Source: Streptomyces lienomycini
GTDB lineage: Bacteria; Actinomycetota; Actinomycetes; Streptomycetales; Streptomycetaceae
DNA: 64,000 bases
Assembly: GCF_027947595.1 (NCBI RefSeq)
Contig: NZ_CP116257.1
Coordinates: 4,464,001 to 4,528,000 of the forward strand
Reading direction: 5' to 3'
Of the stretch, positions 42,839 through 51,659 are shown in pieces. The first letter of the stretch is position 1. The number at the start of each line of letters is the position of its first letter. The translations under genes were made by a program, and so were the position numbers. The notes beneath the pieces were generated by a model. It did no database searches and was not told the DNA's origin. It worked only from the letters and a program-made list of their open reading frames with translations.

Positions 42839-44620
42839 TCAGCCGGCCTCGGCGCGCAGTTCGGCCAGGGCCCGCGCGGTGAGGGGGCGCGGCTCCTCAC
42901 CGGGGTCGACGAGGACGACGGTGCAGGTGGCGGCGTGGGTGAGGGCGCTGGTGAAGCTGCCGTCGGCGAACTGGATCAGCGGGCCGCGGGGCGAGCGGCC
43001 CACGGCGACCGTGCGGGCCCCCACCTCGGCGGCGTGCCGGGCCAGGGCGCGGCCCGCCGCGGCGTGGTCGCCGACGCCGGTGAGGATCTGGCCGGTGGCG
43101 GTGACGCCGAGGGCCGCGAGCCGGTCGAGGTGCGCGGTGACGGCGGCCTCGGCCTCCGCGCCGGTCTCGGTGTCGACGGCCTGTTCCTCGACGACGGCGG
43201 TCTGCCGCACATGGACGACCTCGAGCGGGCTGCCGGTGTCGCGGGCGAGTCGGGCCGCGCCGTCGACCACGGCGGCCGCCTCGTCATGGGCGCCGACGGC
43301 GACGACGACGGGCCGCGGGCCGGCCGGGGCCGGACCGGCGGTGCCGACCGGTGTCAGCGACGGGGACACGGGTGCGGCCTCCCCGGTGCCGGTCTCCGCC
43401 TCGCGGAGCAGCCGGTGTCCGCCGGCCAGCACCGGGACGGCCAGGACGAAGGTGGCCGCGCCGAGGTAGAACGGGACGCTCAGGTCGGTGGCGTCGGCGA
43501 GCTTCCCGGCGACGTAGGGGGCGAGTCCGCCGCCGATGAAGCGCAGGAAGCCGTACGCGGAGGAGGCCACGGGGCGCTCGACCGGCGAGACCAGCATGAC
43601 GGCCTGGGTGGTGAGGGTGTTGTTGATGCCGATGAAGGCGCCGCTGACGATGACCGCGACCACGACGGTCGTGGGACTGTCCACGCCGGCGGCTATGACG
43701 GCCATGACGATGCCGAGTCCGAGCAGGTTGGCGTACAGGACGGGCGCGGTGCCGAAGCGGGCCTGGAGGCGCGGGGCGAAGAAGACGCTGAAGGCGGCCA
43801 CCAGCAGCCCCCAGGCGGTGAAGACCAGGCCGAGCCGGTGGGCGTCCAGCTCCATGGGGTAGGGGGCGTAGCCGAGCATGGTGAAGAAGCCCCAGTTGTA
43901 CAGCAGGGCCATGATGCCCATGGTGAGCAGGCCGCGGTGGCGCAGTGCCTTGAGCGGGGCCAGCGGCGAGGTGACCCGAGCGGGCCTGGGCAGGTCGGGG
44001 ACGAGGGCGATGGTGGCGATGAGGGCGACGGCCATCAGGACGGCGACGCCGAAGAAGGGGCCGCGCCAGCTGATGGCGCCGAGTTCGCCGCCGAGCAGGG
44101 GGCCGACGGCGATGCCGAGGCCGAGGGCGGTCTCGTAGAGGATGATCGCGCCGCCGAAGCCGCCGCTCGCGGAGGCCACGATGACCGCGAGGGAGGTGGC
44201 GATGAACAGGGCGTTGCCCAGTCCCCAGCCGGCGCGGAAGCCGACGATGCCGTTGATCGAGTCGGTGGTGCCGGCCAGCGCGGCGAAGACCACGATGATC
44301 GCCAGGCCGGTGACCAGGGTGCGCTTGGCGCCGATGCGGCTGGAGACCCAGCCGACGATCAGCATGGCGACGGCGGTGACGATCAGGTAGCTGCTGAACA
44401 GCAGGGATACCTGGCTGGGGGTGGCGTGGAGGCTGTCGGCCAGCGCCGGCAGGATCGGGTCGACCAGGCCGATGCCCATGAACGAGATGACGCAGGCGAA
44501 GGCGACCGCCCAGACCGCCTTGGGCTGCCGGAACGGGCCGGCGGCCTTGCCGTCCGGTGTGCCCTTCGCCTGCGCCGGACCGCTTGCCGGGGCCTGGTCC
44601 TGTCCTTGCGATGCACTCAT
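42839..44620 (-). CDS. MFS efflux transporter fused to a UspA domain
   Basis: A 593-residue fusion. Residues about 30-425 form a 12-span drug:H+ antiporter-like MFS (GIGLVDPILPALADSLHATPSQVSLLFSSYLIVTAVAMLIVGWVSSRIGAKRTL; LYETALGLGIAVGPLLGG in span 5). A Pro-rich linker leads to a universal-stress-protein domain (about 450-575: PRPVVVAVGAHDEAAAVVDGAARLARDTGSPLEVVHVRQ ... ARTVAVGRSPRGPLIQFADGSFTSALTHAATCTVVLVD). The Usp part may bind a nucleotide and gate transport. GAGGAACACCGCGC precedes ATG 44620, which overlaps the marR stop by ATGA, so the two are one operon. Confidence 0.88.
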   Translation of the reverse strand: MSASQGQDQAPASGPAQAKGTPDGKAAGPFRQPKAVWAVAFACVISFMGIGLVDPILPALADSLHATPSQVSLLFSSYLIVTAVAMLIVGWVSSRIGAKRTLVTGLAIIVVFAALAGTTDSINGIVGFRAGWGLGNALFIATSLAVIVASASGGFGGAIILYETALGLGIAVGPLLGGELGAISWRGPFFGVAVLMAVALIATIALVPDLPRPARVTSPLAPLKALRHRGLLTMGIMALLYNWGFFTMLGYAPYPMELDAHRLGLVFTAWGLLVAAFSVFFAPRLQARFGTAPVLYANLLGLGIVMAVIAAGVDSPTTVVVAVIVSGAFIGINNTLTTQAVMLVSPVERPVASSAYGFLRFIGGGLAPYVAGKLADATDLSVPFYLGAATFVLAVPVLAGGHRLLREAETGTGEAAPVSPSLTPVGTAGPAPAGPRPVVVAVGAHDEAAAVVDGAARLARDTGSPLEVVHVRQTAVVEEQAVDTETGAEAEAAVTAHLDRLAALGVTATGQILTGVGDHAAAGRALARHAAEVGARTVAVGRSPRGPLIQFADGSFTSALTHAATCTVVLVDPGEEPRPLTARALAELRAEAG

Positions 44621-45075
44621 GCGCGGTGTTCCTCCGAGGTGTCCTGGCGGTTGTCGATGACCCGGGCCAGGGCCAGCAGCGCGGTGGTGGTGGCCTGCCG
44701 CTCCGGTCCGGTCATGTCCTCCATGAGCTGCTGGAGGGCCCCGGCCCGCTCGGCGCGTCGCCGGGCGAGGACCTCCAGTCCGGTCGTGGTCACCGCCACG
44801 AGTACGCCGCGGCCGTCGCTGGCGTCGGCGGTGCGCCGGGCCAGGTCCGCGCGCTCCAGGCGGGTGACGAGCTGGGTCATGTTCGGCTGGGAGACGCCCT
44901 CGGCCCTGGCCAGTTCGGTCAGCCGCTGGGGGCCCTCGCGGCTCAGCCTGGCCAGCGCCGAGGAGGCGGCGGTGCTCAGTCCGCCGGTCCGGGCGCTGTG
45001 GCGCACGTACCGGATCATCTGCTCCACGGCGATGATCAGGTCGTCCGGGGCCGGGTTCCGAGCCGGTGTGTCCAT
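44617..45075 (-). CDS. MarR-family regulator
   Basis: A 152-residue MarR protein. The winged helix is LSTAASSALARLSREGPQRLTELARAEGVSQPNMTQLVTRLERADLARRTADASDGRGVLVAVTTTGLEVL, with dimerisation helices at both ends. It precedes and overlaps (ATGA) the MFS-Usp efflux gene, the usual layout of a repressor relieved by the exported compound. ATG 45075 chosen; an in-frame ATG at 45090 is also possible. Neither has a clear ribosome-binding site, so a leaderless mRNA may be used. Confidence 0.87.
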   Translation of the reverse strand: MDTPARNPAPDDLIIAVEQMIRYVRHSARTGGLSTAASSALARLSREGPQRLTELARAEGVSQPNMTQLVTRLERADLARRTADASDGRGVLVAVTTTGLEVLARRRAERAGALQQLMEDMTGPERQATTTALLALARVIDNRQDTSEEHRA

Positions 45076-45185
45076 AAGCGCATGATGCATTTAGGTGTAG
45101 CGTGAAACAAGATGGTCCGTCAGCCGTCCCCCGTTCCGTCCGGCCGTCCCTGGGAACTCCTCCCGGGAGCGAGGGAGGAGACGCA

Positions 45186-45890
45186 ATGGACGACTGGCGC
45201 GGGTTCGCACAGCAGATGGCTTCGTTGGCCCGCGATCTGCTGGCCCAGGAATCGCTGAACGACACTCTCGAACGGATCACCACGGCGGCCACGGAACTGG
45301 TGGCGGACTGCGACGCCGCCGGAATCCTCGTCCTGCGCGGCAACCGCGTGCAGTCCCTCGCCCCCACCCACCAGGTGGTCGTCGACAGCGACGAACTCCA
45401 GGGGCGCGTCGGTGAGGGCCCGTGCTTCGACGCCGCCCGCACCTCCGCGGGGGAGCGGCAGTTCCGGATCGCCGACTTCACCGACGAGGCCGAGCGCTGG
45501 CCGAAGTACGTCCCCGAGGCACGCAAGCTGCACCTCGGCAGCATGATGGGTTTCCTGCTGTTCACCGAGGACGAGGATCTCGGCGCGCTGAACCTCTACT
45601 CCTATCGTCCCGGCGCGTTCACGGACACCGACGAGACGGCCGGCTGGCTGCTGGCCTCCCACGCGGCGGTCGCCTTCTCCAGTGCCCGTACGCACGCCCA
45701 GATGCAGGAGGCCATCGGCACCCGGCACACCATCGGGGAGGCCATGGGCATCCTCATGGGCAGGCACCGCCTCACCGAGGACCAGGCCTTCGCCGCACTG
45801 CGCCGGTACTCGCAGGACCACAACGTCAAGCTCCGCGAGGTGGCGGCACAGGTCTGCGCACGGGGCGGCCTGCCCCGAGCGGGCGAGTGA
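45186..45890 (+). CDS. GAF-ANTAR RNA-binding antiterminator protein
   Basis: A 234-residue cytoplasmic regulator. The GAF domain (about 20-165) has ITTAATELVADCDAAGILVLRGNRVQSLAPTH and GRVGEGPCFDAARTSAGERQFRIADF. A C-terminal ANTAR domain follows (about 170-228: HAQMQEAIGTRHTIGEAMGILMGRHRLTEDQAFAALRRYSQDHNVKLREVA). ANTAR proteins bind paired hexanucleotide hairpins in nascent mRNA to prevent termination. Target RNAs are not identifiable here. GGAGACGCA precedes ATG 45186. It is divergent from marR. Confidence 0.88.
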   Translation: MDDWRGFAQQMASLARDLLAQESLNDTLERITTAATELVADCDAAGILVLRGNRVQSLAPTHQVVVDSDELQGRVGEGPCFDAARTSAGERQFRIADFTDEAERWPKYVPEARKLHLGSMMGFLLFTEDEDLGALNLYSYRPGAFTDTDETAGWLLASHAAVAFSSARTHAQMQEAIGTRHTIGEAMGILMGRHRLTEDQAFAALRRYSQDHNVKLREVAAQVCARGGLPRAGE

Positions 45891-45902
45891 ACAAGATTTG
45901 AA

Positions 45903-45945
45903 CGAGTTCCTCTCGTTTCGATCACGAACTCTCGTATAGTGATCG
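45903..45945. promoter_or_regulatory. Conservon promoter region with nested inverted repeats
   Basis: CGATCAC (45919-45925) and GTGATCG (45939-45945) form a perfect 7-bp inverted repeat enclosing TATAGT (45935-45940), a good -10 box. A second repeat, GAGTTC (45904-45909) and GAACTC (45926-45931), interleaves with it. This lies 91 bp before cvnA. No convincing -35 is visible, which suggests activator dependence. Confidence 0.5.
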
Positions 45946-46035
45946 CCAGTTGAGTGCCGTGTGACGCCCTCTGCTCGCACGCGCCCCGTTGGACGACACG
46001 AGGGCCGCCCCGGCGGCCTGGCGAGGACCCGATTG

Positions 46036-47733
46036 ATGACCGCCCCCGCCCGCCCCGGCGACCGATCCGCCCCCCGCTCCCTCGCAGCAGTGGCCCTTCC
46101 GTGCGCCGTCGTGGCGGCGCTCGCCGTCGGCGGCGCCGTCGCCGCCGCGCCGTCCTCGGTGCGCCTGCCGCTCGGGCTGTGCGCGAGTGCCGCGGCGATC
46201 CTGCTCTGCGCGGCCGTGACGGTGGCCGTGCACTCCGTCCGTACCGTGCGGGCCACCCGCAGGCTGCTGGAGGCGGCCCGCACGGACGCGGACGGTCTCG
46301 CCAGGGAACGGGGACGGCTCGCCGAGCGGGCCCGGCAGGAGCAGCAGCGCCTCCAGGCGGAGGCGGACGCCGAACGGTCCCGGGTCGCGGCGGAGGCGGA
46401 GCGCGAAGTGGCCGCGGCCGTCGCCGCGTTCGCACGCGAACGGGAGCAACTCGCCGCAGGTCTCGAGCAGGAGCGGGCCCGGGCCGCCGAGTCGCGGGCC
46501 GAGGAGGCCGCGCGGCTCACCGACGAGACCGCCCGGCTGCGCGTCCGGCTCGAGAAGGCCACCGCCGAGCGTGCCGCCGCCGTCTCCGCGACCGCCAACG
46601 CTGCCGGGCGGATGCAGGCGCTGGCCACCGGTATGCTCGCCGACCTGCGCGCCATGGAGGAACGGCACAACGACGAGGACGTCCTCGCCGACCTGCTCCA
46701 CCTCGACCACCGCACCGCGCAGGCTGGCCGGCTCGCCGACTCCGTCGCCGTCCTCACCGGTGCCCGGTCCGGCCGACGTTGGGCACGTCCCATCGGCATG
46801 GAGTCCATCCTGCGCGGCGCCATGGGACGGATCGCGGGCTACCAACGGGTGCGGGTGCACTCCGCCAGCGACACCGCGGTCGCCGGGCACGCCGCCGAGG
46901 GCGTCATGCACGCTCTGGCCGAACTCCTCGACAACGCGGCGAACTTCTCCCCGCCGACCGCCGAGGTCCACGTGTACGTGGAGGAGGTGCCGGCCGGGGT
47001 CATCGTGTCCGTGGAGGACAGCGGGCTGGTGATGGGCGAGGTGCAGTTGCGCCGGGCCCAGCAGGCGGTGGCCGGTGAGACGGCCGGCCTCGGCGGCCTC
47101 ACCGGCACGCGGCTCGGTCTCGCGGTGGTGGGGCGGCTGTCGGCCAAGTACGGGTTGAAGGTGTCCTTCCGGCCGTCCGCGCGCGGTGGCACGGGCGTAC
47201 TGATGCTCGTCCCCCAGGACCTCCTGAGCGGCCCCGCCGCCCCCCGGGCATCGGTTCCCGCGCTCTCCGCGGCCCCGGACGGACCGCCCCGCACCCCGGC
47301 GGCGCCGGCCGCCGAACCTGCACCCGCCCCCGTCCCCGCGGACTTCGAGCCGCTGCCCGTCCACGACCTCGCGGACCGGGAGCGGACCGGGGATCCGGAC
47401 CGGCCCGCCGCGCCGGACGAGCCGTCCACGGAGCTGCCCAAGCGCCGTCGCGGCCGCACCCTCGCCGCCGCCGAACGCGCCCGTGCCGCCACCCGGGCGG
47501 ACGCCGAGCCGCGCACCACGTCGCCCGCCGACGACGCGAAGGCGCGCGCGGCCCGCTTCAGCAGCTTCCGCCAGGCCGTGCGGACCACCACGGGTACCGG
47601 CACCACCCCGGGCGCCGGTCCCGCCCCGGACGGTGCCCCGCGGACGGAACCCGCCGCCCCCGAACCGGCCGAGACGGCCGCCGACCACCCGTCCCACTCA
47701 TCCGCGCACCCGGAAGGCGACACCACCTCATGA
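46036..47733 (+). CDS. cvnA: Conservon sensor protein CvnA
   Basis: A 565-residue membrane protein. Two spans near the start (about 18-36 and 42-62) precede a very long Ala/Glu/Arg coiled coil (70-180), a helical dimer region (DVLADLLHLDHRTAQAGRLADSVAVLTG) and a HATPase (ALAELLDNAANFSPPTAEVHVYVEE, SVEDSGLVM, GTRLGLAVVGRLSAKYGL). A Pro-rich tail follows. No phosphoacceptor His domain is present, as expected for CvnA. ATG 46036 chosen behind GAGGACCCGATTG; a GTG at 45961 would extend it. First gene of cvnA-B-C-D plus two P450s, all overlapping. Signal sensed is unknown. Confidence 0.87.
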   Translation: MTAPARPGDRSAPRSLAAVALPCAVVAALAVGGAVAAAPSSVRLPLGLCASAAAILLCAAVTVAVHSVRTVRATRRLLEAARTDADGLARERGRLAERARQEQQRLQAEADAERSRVAAEAEREVAAAVAAFAREREQLAAGLEQERARAAESRAEEAARLTDETARLRVRLEKATAERAAAVSATANAAGRMQALATGMLADLRAMEERHNDEDVLADLLHLDHRTAQAGRLADSVAVLTGARSGRRWARPIGMESILRGAMGRIAGYQRVRVHSASDTAVAGHAAEGVMHALAELLDNAANFSPPTAEVHVYVEEVPAGVIVSVEDSGLVMGEVQLRRAQQAVAGETAGLGGLTGTRLGLAVVGRLSAKYGLKVSFRPSARGGTGVLMLVPQDLLSGPAAPRASVPALSAAPDGPPRTPAAPAAEPAPAPVPADFEPLPVHDLADRERTGDPDRPAAPDEPSTELPKRRRGRTLAAAERARAATRADAEPRTTSPADDAKARAARFSSFRQAVRTTTGTGTTPGAGPAPDGAPRTEPAAPEPAETAADHPSHSSAHPEGDTTS

Positions 47734-48137
47734 CCGGCTCGACCACCGCCGACGAGAAGCTCACCTGGCTCATCCAGGGCCTCCTGGAGCGCACTCCGGG
47801 CGCGCGGCACGCGCTCGTCCTCTCCCGTGACGGACTCAAGCTGTGCCGCACCCCCGAACTCTCCGTCGACCAGGCCGACCAACTGGCCGCCATCTCCGCC
47901 GGCATCCAGTCGCTGTCCCACGGCGCCTCCGCGGAGTTCGGCGACGGCAGTGGCGGGGTGCGCTCGGCGATGACGGAGTTCTACGGCGGGATCCTGTTCA
48001 TCGTGGAGGCCGGTGACGGCGCCCACCTGGCCGTGGTCACCTCGGAGGACGCGGACGCCGGGCTCGTCGGGCACAACATGAGCGAACTCATCGAGCAACT
48101 CGGCGAGCACCTCACCGCGCGGCCGCGCACGTCATGA
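47730..48137 (+). CDS. cvnB: CvnB, roadblock/LC7-domain protein
   Basis: A 135-residue roadblock/LC7 fold: LTWLIQGLLERTPGARHALVLSRDGLKLCRTPELSVDQADQLAAISAGIQSLSHGAS, then GILFIVEAGDGAHLAVVTSEDADAGLVGHNMSELIEQLGEHL. Roadblock proteins bind or regulate small GTPases, here CvnD. ATGA overlaps link it to cvnA and cvnC. Full family length. Confidence 0.92.
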   Translation: MTGSTTADEKLTWLIQGLLERTPGARHALVLSRDGLKLCRTPELSVDQADQLAAISAGIQSLSHGASAEFGDGSGGVRSAMTEFYGGILFIVEAGDGAHLAVVTSEDADAGLVGHNMSELIEQLGEHLTARPRTS

Positions 48138-48481
48138 GCCGCCCCGGCAGGGACGACGCGCCCGACCGTCTGTACACCGTCACCCAGGGACGCAGCGGTT
48201 CGGGCCCCGACAACCCCTTCGACCTGGTCACCCTCGTGGTCGCCGAGTGCGAGCCGACGCCCGGCATGCAGTCGGAGCACACGGCGATCCTGAGGCTGAC
48301 CGAGGCCCCCACGGCCGTGGTGGAGATCGCCGCCGAACTGCGGCTTCCGGTGAGCATCACCAAGATCCTGCTCGCCGATCTGCACGCCGCCGGACGGGTG
48401 AGCGCACGCCACCCGTACACCGCGGCCGTTCCCGATCCCGACATCCTGGAGCAGGTGCTCGTTGGACTCCGCAATCTCTGA
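48134..48481 (+). CDS. cvnC: CvnC, DUF742 protein
   Basis: A 115-residue DUF742 protein: RLYTVTQGRSGSGPDNPFDLVTLVV, then a winged-helix-like second half (HTAILRLTEAPTAVVEIAAELRLPVSITKILLADLHAAGRV). This is the third conserved member of conservons and acts at the membrane with CvnA, B and D. It overlaps cvnB by ATGA and cvnD by 20 bp. Confidence 0.9.
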   Translation: MSRPGRDDAPDRLYTVTQGRSGSGPDNPFDLVTLVVAECEPTPGMQSEHTAILRLTEAPTAVVEIAAELRLPVSITKILLADLHAAGRVSARHPYTAAVPDPDILEQVLVGLRNL

Positions 48482-49103
48482 CGCCGGTACCCCGCAGCGC
48501 GCCCCGGCGCGCACCCCGCTGGGCGCGTCCGCCGAAAACGGTCTGAAGATCGTGGTCGTGGGCGGGTTCGGCGTCGGCAAGACGACCCTGGTCCGCTCGG
48601 TCAGCGAGATCCGCCCCCTCAACACCGAGGAGACGATGACGCAGGCCGGTGAGGCGGTCGACGACATCAGCGAGGTGCGCGGCAAGACCGCGACGACCGT
48701 CGCCTTCGACTTCGGCCGCATCAGCCTCGACGCGCGCAATGTGCTGTACCTGTTCGGCGCACCCGGCCAGGAGCGGTTCTGGTTCCTGTGGGACCGGCTG
48801 TTCTCGGGCACGCTCGGCGCGGTGGTCCTGGTCGACACCCGGCGCATCGACGACTCCTGGTACGCCATCGACCGCCTGGAACACCACGGCACGCCGTTCA
48901 TCGTGGCCTGCAACGACTTCGGCGGCCCCGGGCACCCGCCCGAGGCGGTCCGCGAGGCCCTCGACCTGGATCCGCGGGTGCCGCTGGTGTCCTGCGACGC
49001 CAGGTCCCGCGAGTCCAGCAAGCAGGTACTGATCGCACTGGTCGAACACCTGCGCACCCGCTGGGCCGACCACGCCGCCACGCCCCGACAGGAGTTCGTG
49101 TGA
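48462..49103 (+). CDS. cvnD: CvnD, small GTPase-like ATP/GTP-binding protein
   Basis: A 213-residue Ras-like protein of the conservon class. The P-loop is VVGGFGVGKTTLV (near 34-46), switch-type TTVAFDFGRISL follows, and G3 is LFGAPGQERFWFLWDRLFSG. Base recognition is by ACNDF in place of NKxD, typical of this family. TTG 48462 follows GGAGCAGGTGCTCG and lies inside cvnC. The stop overlaps the first P450 start (GTGTGAGC). It presumably relays the CvnA/B signal. Confidence 0.9.
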   Translation: MDSAISDAGTPQRAPARTPLGASAENGLKIVVVGGFGVGKTTLVRSVSEIRPLNTEETMTQAGEAVDDISEVRGKTATTVAFDFGRISLDARNVLYLFGAPGQERFWFLWDRLFSGTLGAVVLVDTRRIDDSWYAIDRLEHHGTPFIVACNDFGGPGHPPEAVREALDLDPRVPLVSCDARSRESSKQVLIALVEHLRTRWADHAATPRQEFV

Positions 49104-50341
49104 GCACCGACGCCCGCGACGTCCAGGACGCCGTCCCGCTCGGCGGCCCCCGCTTCCAGACCGAACCCGCCCTGCTCTACCGGCAGATGCGGCGCGAGCA
49201 CGGCGCCGTCACCCCGGTGGTGCTGGACGGCGACGTACCGGCCTGGCTGGTGCTCGGGTACCGCGAGCTGCACCAGGTGACCGGCGACCCGGTGCTCTTC
49301 AGCCGGGACTCGGACCTGTGGAACCAGTGGGAGAACATCCCCGACGACTGGCCGCTGCTGCCGATGATCGGCCGCGGGCAGCCGTCGATCCTGTACACGG
49401 TCGGCGAGCGGCACCGCGAGCGCGCCGCCATGATCAGTGACGCGCTGGAGGCCGTCGACCCGCACACCCTGCGCGGCCACGCCGAACGCTTCGCCGACGA
49501 ACTCGTGGACCGGCTGTGCGCGAAGGGCGAGGCCGACCTCGTCGGCGACTACGCGATGCTGCTGCCGGTGCGGGTGCTGGCCCGCCTGTACGGCTTCTCC
49601 GACGAGCAGGGTCCGGCCCTGGTCACCGCGCTGAACGACATGATCGACGGCAGGGAGCGGGCCATCGCCGGCCAGGCGCACCTCGGCACGTCGATGGCGC
49701 GGCTGCTGGCCGACCGGAAGGCGGTGCCCGCCGACGACGTCGCCTCCCGGATGCTGGCGGACGAGAGCGGCTTCACCGAGGAGGAGGTCGCCCAGGACCT
49801 GATGGTGATGCTGGCCGCGGGCCACCAGCCGACGGCGGACTGGATCGGCAACTCGCTGCGCCTGATGCTGACCGACGACCGCTTCGCCGCCTCGCTCTTC
49901 GGTGGCCGCAACAGTGTCGCCGAGGCCATGAACGAGGTGCTGTGGGAGGACACGCCGACACAGAACGTGGCCGGCCGCTGGGCCTCGCGCGACACCCAGC
50001 TCGGCGGGCGCCGCATCCGCGCCGGCGACCTGGTGCTGCTCGGACTGCAGGGCGCCAACTCCGACCCGCAGGTGCGCACCGACGGTTCCGCGCTGACCGG
50101 CGGCAACAACGCGCACTTCTCCTTCGGCCACGGCGAGCACCGCTGCCCGTTCCCCGCGCAGGAGGTCGCCGAGGTGATCGCGCGCACCGGCATCGAGGTC
50201 GTCCTGGACCGGCTGCCGGACATCGACCTGGCGGTGCCCGCCGGGTCCCTCACCCGTCGCCCCTCGCCCTGGCTGCGGGGGCTGACCGAGTTGCCCGTGC
50301 GGTTCACCCCGACCACTGCCCTGGGAGGCACGTCAGCATGA
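49100..50341 (+). CDS. Conservon cytochrome P450, CYP157-like, lacking the ExxR Arg
   Basis: A 413-residue P450-fold protein. The haem loop FSFGHGEHRCPFPAQE keeps the axial Cys, but the Gly two residues after it is Phe. The otherwise near-invariant ExxR is EVLW (MNEVLWEDTPTQN), so the Arg is missing. The I-helix reads AAGHQPTADW, without the acid-Thr pair. Loss of ExxR is the mark of CYP157 proteins found in Streptomyces conservons. It may be a non-classical oxygenase or a haem sensor. Overlaps cvnD and the next P450. Confidence 0.88.
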   Translation: MSTDARDVQDAVPLGGPRFQTEPALLYRQMRREHGAVTPVVLDGDVPAWLVLGYRELHQVTGDPVLFSRDSDLWNQWENIPDDWPLLPMIGRGQPSILYTVGERHRERAAMISDALEAVDPHTLRGHAERFADELVDRLCAKGEADLVGDYAMLLPVRVLARLYGFSDEQGPALVTALNDMIDGRERAIAGQAHLGTSMARLLADRKAVPADDVASRMLADESGFTEEEVAQDLMVMLAAGHQPTADWIGNSLRLMLTDDRFAASLFGGRNSVAEAMNEVLWEDTPTQNVAGRWASRDTQLGGRRIRAGDLVLLGLQGANSDPQVRTDGSALTGGNNAHFSFGHGEHRCPFPAQEVAEVIARTGIEVVLDRLPDIDLAVPAGSLTRRPSPWLRGLTELPVRFTPTTALGGTSA

Positions 50342-51561
50342 CGACCGGCACCGAAGAAGCCCGGATCCCGCTGGACCCGTTCGTCACCGACCTGGACGGC
50401 GAGGGCGCCCGGCTGCGCGCGGCCGGACCGCTCGCCGCCGTGGAACTGCCGGGCGGCGTGCCCGTCTGGGCGGTCACGCACCACGCGGAGGCCAAGGCCC
50501 TGCTCACGGACCCCCGGCTGGTCAAGGACATCAACGTGTGGGGCGCCTGGCGGCGCGGTGAGATTCCCGCGGACTGGCCGCTGATCGGGCTGGCCAACCC
50601 CGGCCGCTCGATGCTCACCGTGGACGGCGCCGAGCACCGCAGGCTGCGCACCCTCGTGGCGCAGGCGCTCACGGTGCGCCGGGTGGAGCACATGCGCGGG
50701 CGCATCACCGAGCTGACCGACCGGCTGCTCGACGAGTTGCCCGCGGACGGCGGCGTCGTCGACCTCAAGGCGGCCTTCGCGTATCCGCTGCCGATGTACG
50801 TCATCGCCGACCTGATGGGCATCGAGGAGGTGCGGCTGCCGCGGCTGAAGGTGCTGTTCGAGAAGTTCTTCTCGACGCAGACACCGCCCGAGGAGGTCGT
50901 GGCGACCCTCACCGAGCTGGCCTCGATCATGGGCGACACGGTCGCCGCGAAACGCGCCGCGCCGGGCGACGACCTGACGAGCGCGCTGATCCAGGCGTCC
51001 GAGAACGGCGACCACCTCACCGACGCGGAGATCGTCTCGACCCTCCAGCTGATGGTGGCCGCCGGTCACGAGACGACGATCTCGCTCATCGTCAACGCCG
51101 TCGTCAACCTGTCCGCCCATCCCGAGCAGCGGGACCTGGTGCTGGCAGGCAAGGCCGAGTGGTCCGCGGTGGTCGAGGAGACGCTGCGCTTCTCGACGCC
51201 CACCTCGCACGTGCTGATCCGGTTCGCGACCGAGGACGTCCCGGTCGGCGACCGGGTGATACCGGCCGGGGACGCGCTGATCGTGTCGTACGGCGCGCTG
51301 GGCCGCGACGAGCGGGCGCACGGTCCGACGGCGGACGGGTTCGACATCACCCGCGCCTCCGGGAACCGGCACATCTCCTTCGGCCACGGTCCGCACGTCT
51401 GCCCCGGCGCGGCCCTGTCGCGGATGGAGGCCGGCGTGGCGCTCCCGGCCCTGTACGCCCGTTTCCCGCACCTGGACCTGGCGGTGCCGGCCGCTGAGCT
51501 GCGCAACAAGCCGGTGGTCACGCAGAACGACCTGTTCGAGCTGCCGGTCAGGCTGGCCTGA
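50338..51561 (+). CDS. Conservon cytochrome P450, CYP154/CYP156-like
   Basis: A 407-residue P450 with canonical elements: I-helix VAAGHETTISL, ExxR as EETLRFSTP, haem loop ISFGHGPHVCPGAALSRMEA. ATG 50338 overlaps the previous P450 stop by ATGA, so the pair is co-translated with the conservon. In S. coelicolor such second P450s are CYP154 or CYP156 members. Substrate unknown, and no ferredoxin gene is nearby. A strong terminator follows. Confidence 0.88.
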   Translation: MTTGTEEARIPLDPFVTDLDGEGARLRAAGPLAAVELPGGVPVWAVTHHAEAKALLTDPRLVKDINVWGAWRRGEIPADWPLIGLANPGRSMLTVDGAEHRRLRTLVAQALTVRRVEHMRGRITELTDRLLDELPADGGVVDLKAAFAYPLPMYVIADLMGIEEVRLPRLKVLFEKFFSTQTPPEEVVATLTELASIMGDTVAAKRAAPGDDLTSALIQASENGDHLTDAEIVSTLQLMVAAGHETTISLIVNAVVNLSAHPEQRDLVLAGKAEWSAVVEETLRFSTPTSHVLIRFATEDVPVGDRVIPAGDALIVSYGALGRDERAHGPTADGFDITRASGNRHISFGHGPHVCPGAALSRMEAGVALPALYARFPHLDLAVPAAELRNKPVVTQNDLFELPVRLA

Positions 51562-51588
51562 CCCGGTCCGGCCTCGGCCGGGCCCCTC

Positions 51589-51621
51589 ACCCGCGGGGCG
51601 TTTGCTTCCCGCCCCGCGGGT
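51589..51621 (+). terminator. 12-bp perfect hairpin ending the conservon operon
   Basis: ACCCGCGGGGCG (51589-51600) pairs exactly with CGCCCCGCGGGT (51610-51621), loop TTTGCTTCC, 28 bp after the last P450 stop. Confidence 0.75.
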
Positions 51622-51659
51622 AACTCCGGCATTCCGGACGCCGATCCCCGGGAGTCGCC

